From: Gracilibacillus salitolerans
GTDB taxonomy: Bacteria; Bacillota; Bacilli; Bacillales; Amphibacillaceae
Length of the DNA stretch: 64,000 bases
Reading direction: 5' to 3'
NCBI RefSeq assembly: GCF_009650095.1
Contig: NZ_CP045915.1
Span: 1,798,001-1,862,000 of the forward strand
Position numbers and translations under genes: made by a program. Positions 27,449 through 35,898 of this stretch are shown here, in pieces. The notes below the pieces were generated by a model, which ran no database searches, was not told the DNA's origin, and saw only the letters and a program-made list of their open reading frames with translations. Each line of letters begins with the position of its first letter. Position 1 is the first letter of the stretch.

Positions 27449-27481
27449 GTGAAAAGCGTATTGCTAACAGACAATACGCTT
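27449..27481 (-). terminator. Terminator of the sortase gene
   Basis: AAGCGTATTG (27454-27463) with CAATACGCTT (27472-27481); on the minus strand the stem is followed by TTTT. It overlaps the sortase stop codon. Confidence 0.8.
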
Positions 27482-28061
27482 AATAAATTGGCTTTGCATA
27501 GATAATATATCTTTCAGGTGCGTTTCCTACATAGGAAAAAGGATAACAAGTAGTGATAACCAATTCTTCTTCAGGCGCTGTTGATTTAATGATGGTCGTA
27601 TCGTCTGCATCAACAATTTTGGAATCTACCATTTCATATTCAAAATCTCCATATGGTAATTGAAGGGTGAACGTATCACCGATTTCTACTTCTCCTAATT
27701 TACGAAAAACCGTATCCCTATGTCCGGAAAGAACGATTTGATCATTTTGCATCGGATAGGCAGAACCGCGGTAATGGCCGACTCCTTTTTCTAAATCATC
27801 TGGGTCTGTACCTTCTACAATAGGTAATTCAGCATCAAGTGTCGGGATTTCAAGAATACCGACTGCTTTCCCCATGTCAGGAAAAAAGTCTTCAGGTGTT
27901 TGTTTGATAGCCTCACTGGTCTCATTGGAAGACTGGTCTAATAATTCTTTTGCCTCAGTCATTGCCTGGTTTTCAGCAGCTTGTATTTTGAAGTATTGAT
28001 AACCACCAATGCCTAGAATCACGACTCCAGCCAAAATAAAAAGTAGAGCTAACTTCTTCAT
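27480..28061 (-). CDS. Class D sortase
   Basis: Membrane-anchored transpeptidase that cleaves LPxTA-type signals and attaches proteins to the peptidoglycan cross-bridge. I use ATG 28061, nine bases after AGAGGTG; a GTG four codons upstream lies in that site. One N-terminal membrane helix (about 3-23), then the beta-barrel catalytic domain with His 114 (LSGHRDT), Cys 172 (VITTCYPF) and Arg 184 (NAPERYI). The opening 'ILEIPTLDAELPIVEGT..DLEKGVGHY' is typical of class D (YhcS, B. anthracis SrtC). Four proteins in this window carry matching LPNTA, LPDTA or LPSTA signals, all far from the sortase gene, so it probably serves them as a housekeeping enzyme for this signal class. Confidence 0.93.
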   Translation of the reverse strand: MKKLALLFILAGVVILGIGGYQYFKIQAAENQAMTEAKELLDQSSNETSEAIKQTPEDFFPDMGKAVGILEIPTLDAELPIVEGTDPDDLEKGVGHYRGSAYPMQNDQIVLSGHRDTVFRKLGEVEIGDTFTLQLPYGDFEYEMVDSKIVDADDTTIIKSTAPEEELVITTCYPFSYVGNAPERYIIYAKPIY

Positions 28062-28330
28062 TATATTCCACACCTCTTTAGTCTATGTATTATCCATATT
28101 ATACTAATAATAATGGTAAAATGCACGTGTTTCTTAACGGGAAATAGTTGCAAATCTTCGACAATTGACCTATCATCCAAAAAGCATATGCCAAAAAATT
28201 ACGTTTTAACGAATAATCCTACAGGACTTTGGTCTTAATTCTACGCAATATACACAAAAAATAGTCATAAACACTTGCATATTTCGACAAAAAGGCGTAC
28301 CTTTATATAGAACAGAAAAAACTAATTATA

Positions 28331-28339
28331 TGTTATAAT
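28331..28339 (+). promoter_or_regulatory. Extended -10 promoter element before sinR-like gene
   Basis: TGTTATAAT fits the TGnTATAAT extended -10 form, about 34 bases before the start; no good -35. The 310-base gap between sortase and sinR (28062-28372) holds the divergent promoters and no other gene I can support. Confidence 0.5.
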
Positions 28340-28372
28340 GATCAAGGTTAGCAGGAAAGTGGGTGAATTGTT

Positions 28373-28699
28373 GTGATAGGGCAAAAAATTCAAGATCTAA
28401 GGAAACAAAAAAGAATGTCATTATCTGAAGTTGCAGAGCAAGCTGGGATTGCTAAGTCCTATTTAAGTTCTATTGAACGTGGAATTCAATCCAATCCTTC
28501 GATTCAATTCATGGAAAAGGTAGGCAAAGTACTTGGTGTGACCGTTAATGAATTACTAATGTCTCAATCTGATGAAGAAATTAAAGAACAATTAGATGAA
28601 GATTGGTTAAAGCTTGCTGAAGAAGCGATGCATTCTGGTGTCTCTAAGCAGGAATTCAAAGAATTTTTAGAATTTAACAAATGGAAGCAAAATCATTAA
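28373..28699 (+). CDS. sinR: SinR-like master regulator of biofilm genes
   Basis: XRE-family repressor, 108 residues against 111 in B. subtilis. The helix-turn-helix (MIGQKIQDLRKQKRMSLSEVAEQAGIAKSYLSSIERGIQSNPS) is nearly superimposable on SinR, and the C-terminal SinR/SinI-type tetramerisation helices (LDEDWLKLAEEAMHSGVSKQEFKEFLEFNKW) are present. In Bacillus SinR represses tasA and exopolysaccharide operons. A TasA-like protein and SipW-type peptidase are encoded at the end of this window, possible targets. No sinI antagonist is found next to it. GTG start with a weak GGGTGA ribosome site. A weak terminator follows. Confidence 0.9.
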   Translation: MIGQKIQDLRKQKRMSLSEVAEQAGIAKSYLSSIERGIQSNPSIQFMEKVGKVLGVTVNELLMSQSDEEIKEQLDEDWLKLAEEAMHSGVSKQEFKEFLEFNKWKQNH

Positions 28700-28713
28700 C
28701 CAACAGACAAGTC

Positions 28714-28745
28714 AGCCACTTGCAGAAGTTGCTGGCTATTTTTTT
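28714..28745 (+). terminator. Terminator after sinR
   Basis: AGCCA (28714-28718) with TGGCT (28733-28737), imperfectly extended inside, followed by seven T. Confidence 0.55.
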
Positions 28746-28870
28746 GTCTAGCCTGCTATTAGTAGAAAGACATGTCATGTTAAACTTATGAAATTGATTG
28801 TAAGCGACGGTCAGAAACTGTTGCTAAATTTAGAAAATATATGTAGAAAAAAGAGGAGTTTTAGGGATTA

Positions 28871-29353
28871 ATGAAGAAGTTAATATATTGGCTACTCCCT
28901 ATTCTATGGATGGGAGTTATATATTACTCATCTGATCAACCATACGAAGACCAAGACATGAAACCATTGCTCTCTCAATATATCGACCTATCTTTTTTGG
29001 AAGCTATCCTACAGCCGATTTTTTTTAGCTATCATCAATCGATAGTAAGTGTCGATCAATTAGGAGTAGAAGGGGTTGTCGAATTTTTTATTCGAAAAGG
29101 AGCCCATATAGGCGCATTCTGCATACTGTGCAGTCTATTATACCTAGCTTTCAGAAAGACATGGCAGTATAAAAATGTAACTCTATTAACTTTTTTTGCA
29201 TTTTTTACTACTTTATTGTACGCTATTTTTGATGAATGGCATCAAGGATTAACACCAAACCGTACACCATATGCCGGTGATGTCGTTCTGGATGGAATAG
29301 GAGCCTTGATAGCGATTTTTGTTATTTTAATAGTGAACAAGTTACGAAAATAG
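28871..29353 (+). CDS. VanZ-like membrane protein
   Basis: Small integral membrane protein of 160 residues with four hydrophobic helices (about 5-20, 80-100, 108-128, 137-156). The conserved VanZ-family features are the N-terminal WMGVIYYSSDQP, the KGAHIGAFCILCSLLYLA segment and the DEWHQGLTPNRTPYAGDVVLDGIGALIA block. VanZ gives low-level teicoplanin resistance in enterococci, but most family members in bacilli have no known role and this gene is not in a glycopeptide cluster. ATG with an AAAAGAGGAG-like site. Confidence 0.85.
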   Translation: MKKLIYWLLPILWMGVIYYSSDQPYEDQDMKPLLSQYIDLSFLEAILQPIFFSYHQSIVSVDQLGVEGVVEFFIRKGAHIGAFCILCSLLYLAFRKTWQYKNVTLLTFFAFFTTLLYAIFDEWHQGLTPNRTPYAGDVVLDGIGALIAIFVILIVNKLRK

Positions 29354-29401
29354 AAGTACGAACATATTGTATAATTAGGATGGGTAAAGGGGTTGAGTCG
29401 T

Positions 29402-29548
29402 TTGACGGAGCAAGAAGTTTATCGATCGATACTACAAAAAATGCTAGACCAAACCGAGAGAAAACAAATCGATAATTCACAGGAATTTATAAAAAAGCTG
29501 ACAAAGGAACTTGAGCAGGCAAATCTATTATCATTTGATCACAAATAA
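29402..29548 (+). CDS. Small hypothetical protein (48 residues)
   Basis: Short open frame starting TTG 29402, nine bases after AAAGGGG, and ending just before a terminator. The peptide (MTEQEVYRSILQKMLDQTER..., ending LLSFDHK) is charged and predicted helical. An earlier in-frame TTG at 29393 abuts the ribosome site. I do not recognise a family; the ribosome site, spacing and following terminator make it plausible as a real small gene. Confidence 0.5.
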   Translation: MTEQEVYRSILQKMLDQTERKQIDNSQEFIKKLTKELEQANLLSFDHK

Positions 29549-29553
29549 GAAAA

Positions 29554-29576
29554 GAGTGTGAAGATATTTCACACTC
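29554..29576. terminator. Bidirectional terminator before yvyE end
   Basis: GAGTGTGAA (29554-29562) pairs with TTCACACTC (29568-29576), loop five bases; A-rich left and T-containing right flanks serve both converging genes. Confidence 0.8.
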
Positions 29577-29597
29577 CAATTATTTCCGGGGAAATAG

Positions 29598-30239
29598 TCA
29601 CTCGGTCGAAACGTCTACTTCGATATATGAATCTTCACCTTCCTTGATCTCGACATTTCCACTAGTCAAATTGGTTATCCAATCCTTAAAAGTTGTTTCT
29701 TCTCCAATCAGGGTACGTACATGTAACGTTACTTGGTCGAGATAGTCCATTTTCTCTAATAAATAATGAGATTGTCGCAATTCATTTTCCAATTTTCCTA
29801 AAAAGGTATAGTCAACAGTTACAAAATACTTCTTCATTCGTTTTCGTTCGACAACACCTGTCGTATTGATTACTAATGTGGTTGTGCTGGAATATGCGCG
29901 AATCAATCCACCTGCACCTAGTTTGGTCCCGCCAAAATATCTTGTGACCACAACAGCGGTGTCTTTTAATTGACGCTTCTTTAATACTTCCAATATCGGA
30001 ACACCCGCAGTACCACTTGGTTCCCCGTCATCATTAGCTTTCTGAATCTGGTCATGCTCACCAATCATATAGGCAGAACAGTTATGTGTAGCATCAGCAT
30101 GCTTCTTTTTAATATCTTGAATGAATTGCTGGGCTTCGTCTTCGTTTGTTACGCGTTTCACATATCCAATAAATCTAGATTTCTGTATCACTTGTTCATC
30201 AGAACCCTCAGGCTTTACTGTGAAATACTGGTTAAGCAT
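29598..30239 (-). CDS. yvyE: YigZ/YvyE (IMPACT) family protein
   Basis: Protein of 213 residues of the UPF0029/IMPACT family. The diagnostic core is KKKHADATHNCSAYMIGEH, DDGEPSGTAGVPILEVL and VVTRYFGGTKLGAGGLIRAYS (about residues 45-125), followed by the ferredoxin-like DUF1949 C-terminal domain. E. coli YigZ and human IMPACT are linked to translation control, but the bacterial role is unresolved. In B. subtilis yvyE sits divergently next to degS exactly as here. Confidence 0.93.
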   Translation of the reverse strand: MLNQYFTVKPEGSDEQVIQKSRFIGYVKRVTNEDEAQQFIQDIKKKHADATHNCSAYMIGEHDQIQKANDDGEPSGTAGVPILEVLKKRQLKDTAVVVTRYFGGTKLGAGGLIRAYSSTTTLVINTTGVVERKRMKKYFVTVDYTFLGKLENELRQSHYLLEKMDYLDQVTLHVRTLIGEETTFKDWITNLTSGNVEIKEGEDSYIEVDVSTE

Positions 30240-30395
30240 ATATAAATCCTCCTAACTACGAATAAATTTGTGTTTATCCAAACAGTGCGTGTAAAATAAT
30301 TGTAATAGGGAATAAAGAATATTATGATGACCCCCTAAAAAAGAACTATATATTTCGTATCGTATAACATGAAACTAGGTGGTGAGGTTTTGTAT

Positions 30396-31541
30396 ATGAA
30401 ACATACAGATCGTACATTAGATTATATAATAGACGAGATGATAGATACAGTAAAAAATAGTAAGGATGAAGTCTTTGAAATTGCCGAAGAATCTCGTAAG
30501 GAATATGAAACATTAGAGCATGAATTAGCAATTTTGAAGGAAGATGTAGCAACGGTTATTGAAGAAGGAGATTTGCTTGAAAAGAAAGTAAAGCTAGCTA
30601 GAAAGAAACTAGCCGAAGTAAGTAAAAACTTCAAAGAATATTCAGAAGATAAAATCAGGAAAGTATACGACCAAGCCCATCAGCTTCAAACAGATTTAGT
30701 TGTAACACGTGATAAGGAAAAAGTGCTTAGAGAAAGACGAGATGAAATTGAGCTACGTCTAAAATCAATCGAACAAATGGTGGAACGAGCAGAAGGATTA
30801 GTCGGAAAAATTTCAATTGTGTTGAATTATTTAAACGAAGACTTTAAGGAAGTTTCCGATTTAATCAGTGATGCGCATCAAAAGCAAGAATTTGGTTTGA
30901 AAATTATCGAAGCGCAAGAAGAAGAGCGTCGCCGGCTATCAAGAGAAATGCATGATGGACCAGCACAGATGTTGGCAAATATTATGCTGCGATCTGAAAT
31001 AGTCGACCGCACCTTTAAAAAAGGCGATGTAGACAGTGCAGTTAAAGAAATGCGCAATGTAAGAGTCATGATTCGCGATTCTTTATATGAAGTAAGACGG
31101 ATTATCTATGACTTACGCCCAATGGCACTGGATGATTTAGGATTAATACCGACCATTAAAAAGTACATAAGGACATTAGAAGATCAACATCCTAATATCC
31201 GGTTCAAGTATCAGTCGAGTAACGAGCGGTTACATAGTCATTATGAAGTAGCCTTATTCCGCTTAATACAAGAGTCGATACAAAATGCAATGAAACATGC
31301 AGAAGCAGAACTGATTGTAGTAGAGTTAGACATTTCTAATGAAAGAGTTGTCGCTACGATCACGGATAATGGTAAGGGATTTGAACAATCCGAGAAAAAA
31401 GATAAATCTTTTGGTATAATAGGCATGCACGAGCGTGTTGAGATTCTCGGAGGAGAGCTGAAGATTAACAGTAAAAAAGGAACAGGTACGAGAGTTAGTA
31501 TAATGATTCCTGTTGAGCAAGACACTACTACTGCAAATTAA
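30396..31541 (+). CDS. degS: Sensor histidine kinase DegS
   Basis: Cytoplasmic kinase of the DegS-DegU pair that governs exoenzymes, competence and motility. ATG 30396 is chosen because GGTGGTGAGG lies eight bases upstream; the ATG at 30369 has no site. About 381 residues. The N-terminal sensor/coiled-coil (about 30-165) has no membrane segment, as in B. subtilis. HisKA_3 dimerisation block EAQEEERRRLSREMHDGPAQ carries the phospho-acceptor His near 186; RRIIYDLRPMALDDLGL follows; the ATPase domain has NAMKHA, ITDNGKGF and GIIGMHERV. The responder degU follows after 108 bases. Confidence 0.96.
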   Translation: MKHTDRTLDYIIDEMIDTVKNSKDEVFEIAEESRKEYETLEHELAILKEDVATVIEEGDLLEKKVKLARKKLAEVSKNFKEYSEDKIRKVYDQAHQLQTDLVVTRDKEKVLRERRDEIELRLKSIEQMVERAEGLVGKISIVLNYLNEDFKEVSDLISDAHQKQEFGLKIIEAQEEERRRLSREMHDGPAQMLANIMLRSEIVDRTFKKGDVDSAVKEMRNVRVMIRDSLYEVRRIIYDLRPMALDDLGLIPTIKKYIRTLEDQHPNIRFKYQSSNERLHSHYEVALFRLIQESIQNAMKHAEAELIVVELDISNERVVATITDNGKGFEQSEKKDKSFGIIGMHERVEILGGELKINSKKGTGTRVSIMIPVEQDTTTAN

Positions 31542-31649
31542 CCTAATTCGGGTATAATAGTAGAGATAGGAGACAAATAGCAGGATCACAGCGATGATAA
31601 CTTCAGATACATTAAAAAAGAATATATAGGAACTTGAGGAGGAGTAATC

Positions 31650-32351
31650 ATGACAACCAACATTGTATTAATTGATGATCACAAGTTGTTTCGTGAAGGG
31701 GTTAAAAGGATATTAGAATTAGAGACTGGCTTTAATGTATTGGCAGAAGGTGATGACGGATCCATGGCTACGGAACTTGTTAAAAAGTACAAGCCAGATG
31801 TAGTATTAATGGATATTAACATGCCTGGTGTCAATGGGGTAGAGGCAACGGCTGAGTTATTAGAACGTTACCCTGGAGTTAAAGTTATTATTCTTTCGAT
31901 TCATGATGACGAAAATTACGTTACGCACGCCCTGAAATCAGGTGCACAAGGTTACTTACTAAAAGAAATGGACTCTGACGCATTGATTGACGCCATTTCC
32001 GTTGTGTCTGAAGGTGGCTCTTATCTCCATCCAAAAGTCACACATAATTTAGTAAAGGAATATCGTCGTTTAGTTTCAGAAGAAGATGCATTATATGATT
32101 CTGACACATCGCTTTCGAAATTAAAAGAAGTAGAACATCGTAAACCACTTCATTTACTAACAAGACGTGAATGCCAAGTATTGCAGCTACTTGCAGAAGG
32201 TAAAAGTAACAAAGGGATCTCAGAATCTCTTTATATAAGTGAAAAAACCGTCAAAAACCATGTAAGTAGTATCCTGCAAAAAATGAAAGTAAAAGATCGT
32301 ACCCAAGCAGTTGTCATAGCCATTAAAAAAGGCTGGGTAGAAATTTTATAA
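31650..32351 (+). CDS. degU: Response regulator DegU
   Basis: NarL/FixJ-type two-component regulator, 233 residues. Receiver domain (1-120) with acidic pair Asp 9/10 and phospho-acceptor Asp 55 ([10 protein letters not shown]); C-terminal LuxR helix-turn-helix (about 165-230; [23 protein letters not shown] and [13 protein letters not shown]). In Bacillus the phosphorylation level of DegU toggles between competence/motility and degradative enzyme or surface-polymer production, all gene sets present in this window. Strong ribosome site GAGGAGGAG. A TATAAT at 31553-31558 just after degS may be a degU-specific promoter. Confidence 0.96.
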   Translation: MTTNIVLIDDHKLFREGVKRILELETGFNVLAEGDDGSMATELVKKYKPDVVLMDINMPGVNGVEATAELLERYPGVKVIILSIHDDENYVTHALKSGAQGYLLKEMDSDALIDAISVVSEGGSYLHPKVTHNLVKEYRRLVSEEDALYDSDTSLSKLKEVEHRKPLHLLTRRECQVLQLLAEGKSNKGISESLYISEKTVKNHVSSILQKMKVKDRTQAVVIAIKKGWVEIL

Positions 32352-32379
32352 GTTTTATCAACGTGTGTACGTTGAAAGA

Positions 32380-32563
32380 AGCGGACATTTATTCCTCTAT
32401 TTTGTACATAAACGATACTTTTTAGGATTTTACGGACATTTGATCTTTTATTTCGCCTATTTTATTCTCATTAAAGAGAAATTGCATGAAATAAGAGAAT
32501 AGATATCCACTAAAGTTACTAAACAATCGTTATTGTTGCAAATAACGGATTAAATGTCCGTTT
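32380..32563. repeat. Three CGGACATTT-type repeats; no gene in 32352-32792
   Basis: Two direct copies (CGGACATTTATTCCTCTATTT near 32382 and CGGACATTTGATCTTTTATTT near 32433) and one inverted copy (complement of CGGACATTTAATCCGTTATTT, about 32540-32561) share CGGACATTTnATCnnnTATTT. The inverted copy is part of a perfect hairpin CGTTATT...AATAACG (about 32528-32547). The rest of the 441-base gap shows only an AT-rich degV promoter region. Confidence 0.6.
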
Positions 32564-32792
32564 GTATTAGTGCGATGTTGTCTGTTCGCGGATAATTGCT
32601 CCTGATCTATTCAAAACAGCAAGATTATCTCGTGTCTCACCAACAAGCCCTTAATCTTGCCAACAATCATCAGGATTACGGACTTGTACACCTCTCCAAA
32701 ACCTTTCTCAAAATATGACTATGCAACGAACATATTATTAGGTAAAATAAAATATAGTAAACTAAAAAATAGAAGAAAGGTTCGATATAAGT

Positions 32793-33662
32793 ATGAAAGT
32801 TGCTGTCATTACCGATAGTACGGCATATATTTCAGATTCTCATAGAAAAGAAAAAAATATACATATGGTTCCCTTGAATGTTGTAATTGGGAATGACTCC
32901 TATCAGGAAGAAATCGATATCTCTACAGAAGAATTTTATCAAAAAGTAAAAGAGGTTGAGCAATTTCCCAAGACATCTCAGCCATCTATCGGACTCATAA
33001 CAGAAAAATTAAAAGAACTCGCAGAAAATTATGATCAAGCTATTTTTATTACATTATCCAGCGGTATCAGTGGTACCTTTCAATCCGTAGTGACAGCACA
33101 ATCCATGGTAGAAGGAATTGATGTCTTTCCATTCGATTCCGAAATCAGTTGTATGGCACAAGGATTCTATGTGCTGGAAGCAGCTGAATTGGCTCAAAAT
33201 GGCGAAGATGCCGAAACAATTATGTCACGATTACATGAAATGAAAGGATCACTGCGCGCTTATTTCATGGCCGATGACTTAACTCATCTTCATCGGGGTG
33301 GCAGATTAAATGGTGCGCAAGCCCTGATTGGCAGCATGCTTCAAGTCAAACCAATTCTACATTTTGAAGATACAAAAATCGTACCATATGAAAAAATTCG
33401 TACGAAGAAAAAGGCCTTAAAGCGAATCTTTCAATTATTCGAAGAAGATGCATCAACAGGTGTACCCATCCGAGCAACTGTGATTCATGCCAACCGTGAA
33501 GCGGAGGCAGAAGAATTTAAACAGCAGTTAGAAACACGTTTTGAAAATGTAGAAGTATCAGTAAGTTACTTCGGACCAGTTATCGGTACACATCTCGGTG
33601 AAGGATCACTAGGGATGGGATGGTATAAGAAAAGCGTAGTGCGCCCGCTTAAAAACGTATGA
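32793..33662 (+). CDS. degV: DegV-family fatty-acid-binding protein
   Basis: Protein of 289 residues, two-lobed DegV fold that binds a fatty acid; some members are FakB subunits feeding exogenous fatty acids to FakA kinase. Family signature features: ITDSTAYI near the start, TSQPS (about 67-71), LSSGISGTFQS (about 90-100), FPFDSEISCMAQG, and the C-terminal LGEGSLGMGW. The place after degU is the B. subtilis yviA (degV) position. AGAAAGG ribosome site. No FakA gene is near. Confidence 0.9.
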   Translation: MKVAVITDSTAYISDSHRKEKNIHMVPLNVVIGNDSYQEEIDISTEEFYQKVKEVEQFPKTSQPSIGLITEKLKELAENYDQAIFITLSSGISGTFQSVVTAQSMVEGIDVFPFDSEISCMAQGFYVLEAAELAQNGEDAETIMSRLHEMKGSLRAYFMADDLTHLHRGGRLNGAQALIGSMLQVKPILHFEDTKIVPYEKIRTKKKALKRIFQLFEEDASTGVPIRATVIHANREAEAEEFKQQLETRFENVEVSVSYFGPVIGTHLGEGSLGMGWYKKSVVRPLKNV

Positions 33663-33775
33663 CCTGGACTGAAGTGTAGGAGATAAAGGAATCACAGTGA
33701 CGAAGGAACTGATGATGACTTATCGTACAGAGCTGAAGGAAGGGCACTAGTTTTTGGGCGCTGGAGCTAGACATA
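33663..33775. repeat. Possible dispersed intergenic repeat before comFA
   Basis: The segment from CTGGACTGAAGTG to GCGCTGGAGCTAGAC has a higher GC content than its surroundings and, from memory, resembles a repeat found in many copies in Oceanobacillus-like genomes. There is no second copy in this window. I see no gene in it. Confidence 0.35.
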
Positions 33776-33786
33776 AAATATAATAT

Positions 33787-33805
33787 GGTGGGGCTTGTCC
33801 CCACC
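33787..33805 (+). other. Stem-loop in the comFA leader
   Basis: GGTGGGG (33787-33793) and CCCCACC (33799-33805) form a perfect 7-bp GC-rich stem, seven bases before the AGGAGG ribosome site of comFA and without a T run. It may influence translation or end transcription from degV. Confidence 0.5.
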
Positions 33806-33825
33806 AACCATACAGGAGGCTTGCC

Positions 33826-35163
33826 ATGAATTTTTCCAAAATCCTCGCCGGAAAGCTTTTATTAACCTCGGAACTTCCACTTGCAAAGCCAACAATAGAT
33901 TATCTAATCCACACCAATCAATTAAAACTATACCCAAGCATGAAAACCAAATATGGTCGGCACCAATGTAACCGTTGCGGAAATACCAATCAACAACTGT
34001 TCGCCAGGATACCCTGTGCAAGATGTAGTCACACCCATCTCTATTGTCGCAACTGCATCCAGACAGGTAGAGTCCTTCAATGTGAAACCCTCATATCCTG
34101 GAACGGATCCGAACCCTTTTGGCCAACTCAAACACAACCGTGTCATTGGACAGGCTCATTAACCACCCCACAACAAAAAGCAGCACAAGCAATTGAACAA
34201 GCGATTGGTACCCAGCAAAAAGAACTACTCATTTGGGCTGTATGTGGATCAGGTAAGACAGAAATGCTATTTCCAGCTATAACAAAAGCTATTAAAGCAA
34301 GAAAACGTATCTGTATTGCTACACCTAGAGCGGACGTGGTAAGGGAGCTATTTCCCCGCCTCCAGCATGCTTTTCCAGATACAGAAATCGAAGCTTTATA
34401 TGCTGACTCACCTGACCGGACCGATACAGGACAACTGATCATTAGCACGACCCATCAATTAATTCGATATCAAGATGCCTTCGATGTCATGATAATTGAT
34501 GAAATTGATGCGTTTCCTTTTCACCATGACAAAACATTACCTTACCTAAGCGATCGAGCTTGCAAAAAGGATGCCACATCTATTTATTTAACAGCCACCC
34601 CCAGACCAGAACATAAACAAAAAATCCGTCAAAAGAAACTGCCTGTGCAATTTGTACCGATTCGTTTTCACGGTCATCCTCTACCAATCCCCCAACTCAA
34701 GATCGAAATAAACCTAAGAAAAAAGCTCCAGCAAGGAACAGAACCAAAAGCTTTACAACAGTTCCTCACAGCACGAACAAATGCTAGGCAATTATTGCTA
34801 TTTGTTCCTACCATTCACTTACTCAAAAAAATAGCCGATCGTTACCAAGCAACTTCTGTTCACGCCGAAGACCCTTACAGAAAAGAAAAAGTAGAGCAAT
34901 TCCGTCAGACAAAAATCGACACCCTTGTTACAACGACAATTCTCGAACGAGGCGTAACCTTTCCTTCCGTTGATGTCGTTATTCTCGATGCTGGACACCA
35001 TGTCTTTGATGAAGCAGCATTAGTCCAAATTGCGGGAAGAGCAGGAAGAAGCCCGGACGATCCAACCGGAAATGTCCTGTTTATCCACCAAGGTAAAACC
35101 AATGCCATAGAAGATGCAATCTCCCAAATCAAAATGATGAATAAGAAAGGAAAAAAACTATGA
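33826..35163 (+). CDS. comFA: ComFA, DEAD-box-like DNA uptake ATPase
   Basis: Competence helicase-like ATPase that helps pull single-stranded DNA across the membrane. 445 residues. A four-Cys zinc-binding segment (Cys 48, 51, 64, 67, with Cys 74/77 adjacent) precedes Walker A AVCGSGKT (138-145) and the DEID Walker B (225-228; DEAD/DEAH variant). Later helicase motifs STTHQLIRY, LTATPRPE and the C-terminal ILERGVTFPSVDVVILDAGH and QIAGRAGRS are present. AGGAGG site. It overlaps comFC by four bases. comFB, which lies between comFA and comFC in B. subtilis, is absent. Confidence 0.96.
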   Translation: MNFSKILAGKLLLTSELPLAKPTIDYLIHTNQLKLYPSMKTKYGRHQCNRCGNTNQQLFARIPCARCSHTHLYCRNCIQTGRVLQCETLISWNGSEPFWPTQTQPCHWTGSLTTPQQKAAQAIEQAIGTQQKELLIWAVCGSGKTEMLFPAITKAIKARKRICIATPRADVVRELFPRLQHAFPDTEIEALYADSPDRTDTGQLIISTTHQLIRYQDAFDVMIIDEIDAFPFHHDKTLPYLSDRACKKDATSIYLTATPRPEHKQKIRQKKLPVQFVPIRFHGHPLPIPQLKIEINLRKKLQQGTEPKALQQFLTARTNARQLLLFVPTIHLLKKIADRYQATSVHAEDPYRKEKVEQFRQTKIDTLVTTTILERGVTFPSVDVVILDAGHHVFDEAALVQIAGRAGRSPDDPTGNVLFIHQGKTNAIEDAISQIKMMNKKGKKL

Positions 35164-35858
35164 TGAATTGCCTAAAATGTCAGGATTGGATTAGTCAACC
35201 TGTCACCTGGAGCACGCTTTTTCTGCCAAACGAACAGACAAGATTGTGTGACAGCTGTCAATCACAAGTGGACAGGATTAATGATGCTATTTGTGAACGT
35301 TGTGGAAGACAGATGCCCATGCAAACATTATGTGATGATTGCAAAAAGTGGCAATCCGATCAAAAGTATCGAGATGTATTACAGTATAATCGTTCCCTTT
35401 TTCCTTATACGCCGTTTATGCAAGAGATTATTTCTCAATGGAAATATCGTGGCGACTATCAATTAAAAGAAATATTTACGCCATACATCAAAAAAGAAGT
35501 ACGAAACTTATATCCAATGAAATCCTTCACGATCGTACCGATTCCCTTAACAAAAGATAGACTCCAGGATCGAGCATTCAATCAAGCAACGGCCATTGCA
35601 GAAATCATTGCCCATCACAATAAGAATCCAGTCAAAGACGCACTATCTAGAAAAGCAAATTATTCGGAAAAACAATCAAAGAAATCAAGACAACAGCGGA
35701 TTACAACGGAAAATCCTTTTTTCTTAACAAAAACACTTGAAACTAATGTCTTACTTGTCGATGATATATATACAACCGGTATGACAATTCATCATGCAGC
35801 AAGATTACTTAAAGATGCAGGATGTTCCCATATTTACAGTTTTACACTAGTTAGATAG
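35160..35858 (+). CDS. comFC: ComFC phosphoribosyltransferase-like competence protein
   Basis: 232 residues. Cys pairs (CLKCQDW, CDSCQ, CERCGR, CDDCKK) form a zinc-ribbon-like N-terminal region; a type I phosphoribosyltransferase domain follows with the PRPP loop VLLVDDIYTTGMT (about 197-209). ComFC partners ComFA in DNA uptake and is needed for natural transformation. The start overlaps the comFA stop (ATGA). ATG 35163 is a possible alternative start one codon in. Confidence 0.94.
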   Translation: MMNCLKCQDWISQPVTWSTLFLPNEQTRLCDSCQSQVDRINDAICERCGRQMPMQTLCDDCKKWQSDQKYRDVLQYNRSLFPYTPFMQEIISQWKYRGDYQLKEIFTPYIKKEVRNLYPMKSFTIVPIPLTKDRLQDRAFNQATAIAEIIAHHNKNPVKDALSRKANYSEKQSKKSRQQRITTENPFFLTKTLETNVLLVDDIYTTGMTIHHAARLLKDAGCSHIYSFTLVR

Positions 35859-35898
35859 TGCACAAAAGAAACAATATAAAGAGAAAGAGGTGTTAGCA

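Noticed and set aside
28871..29353. Glycopeptide resistance gene vanZ
   Set aside because: VanZ-like domain only; no van cluster nearby.
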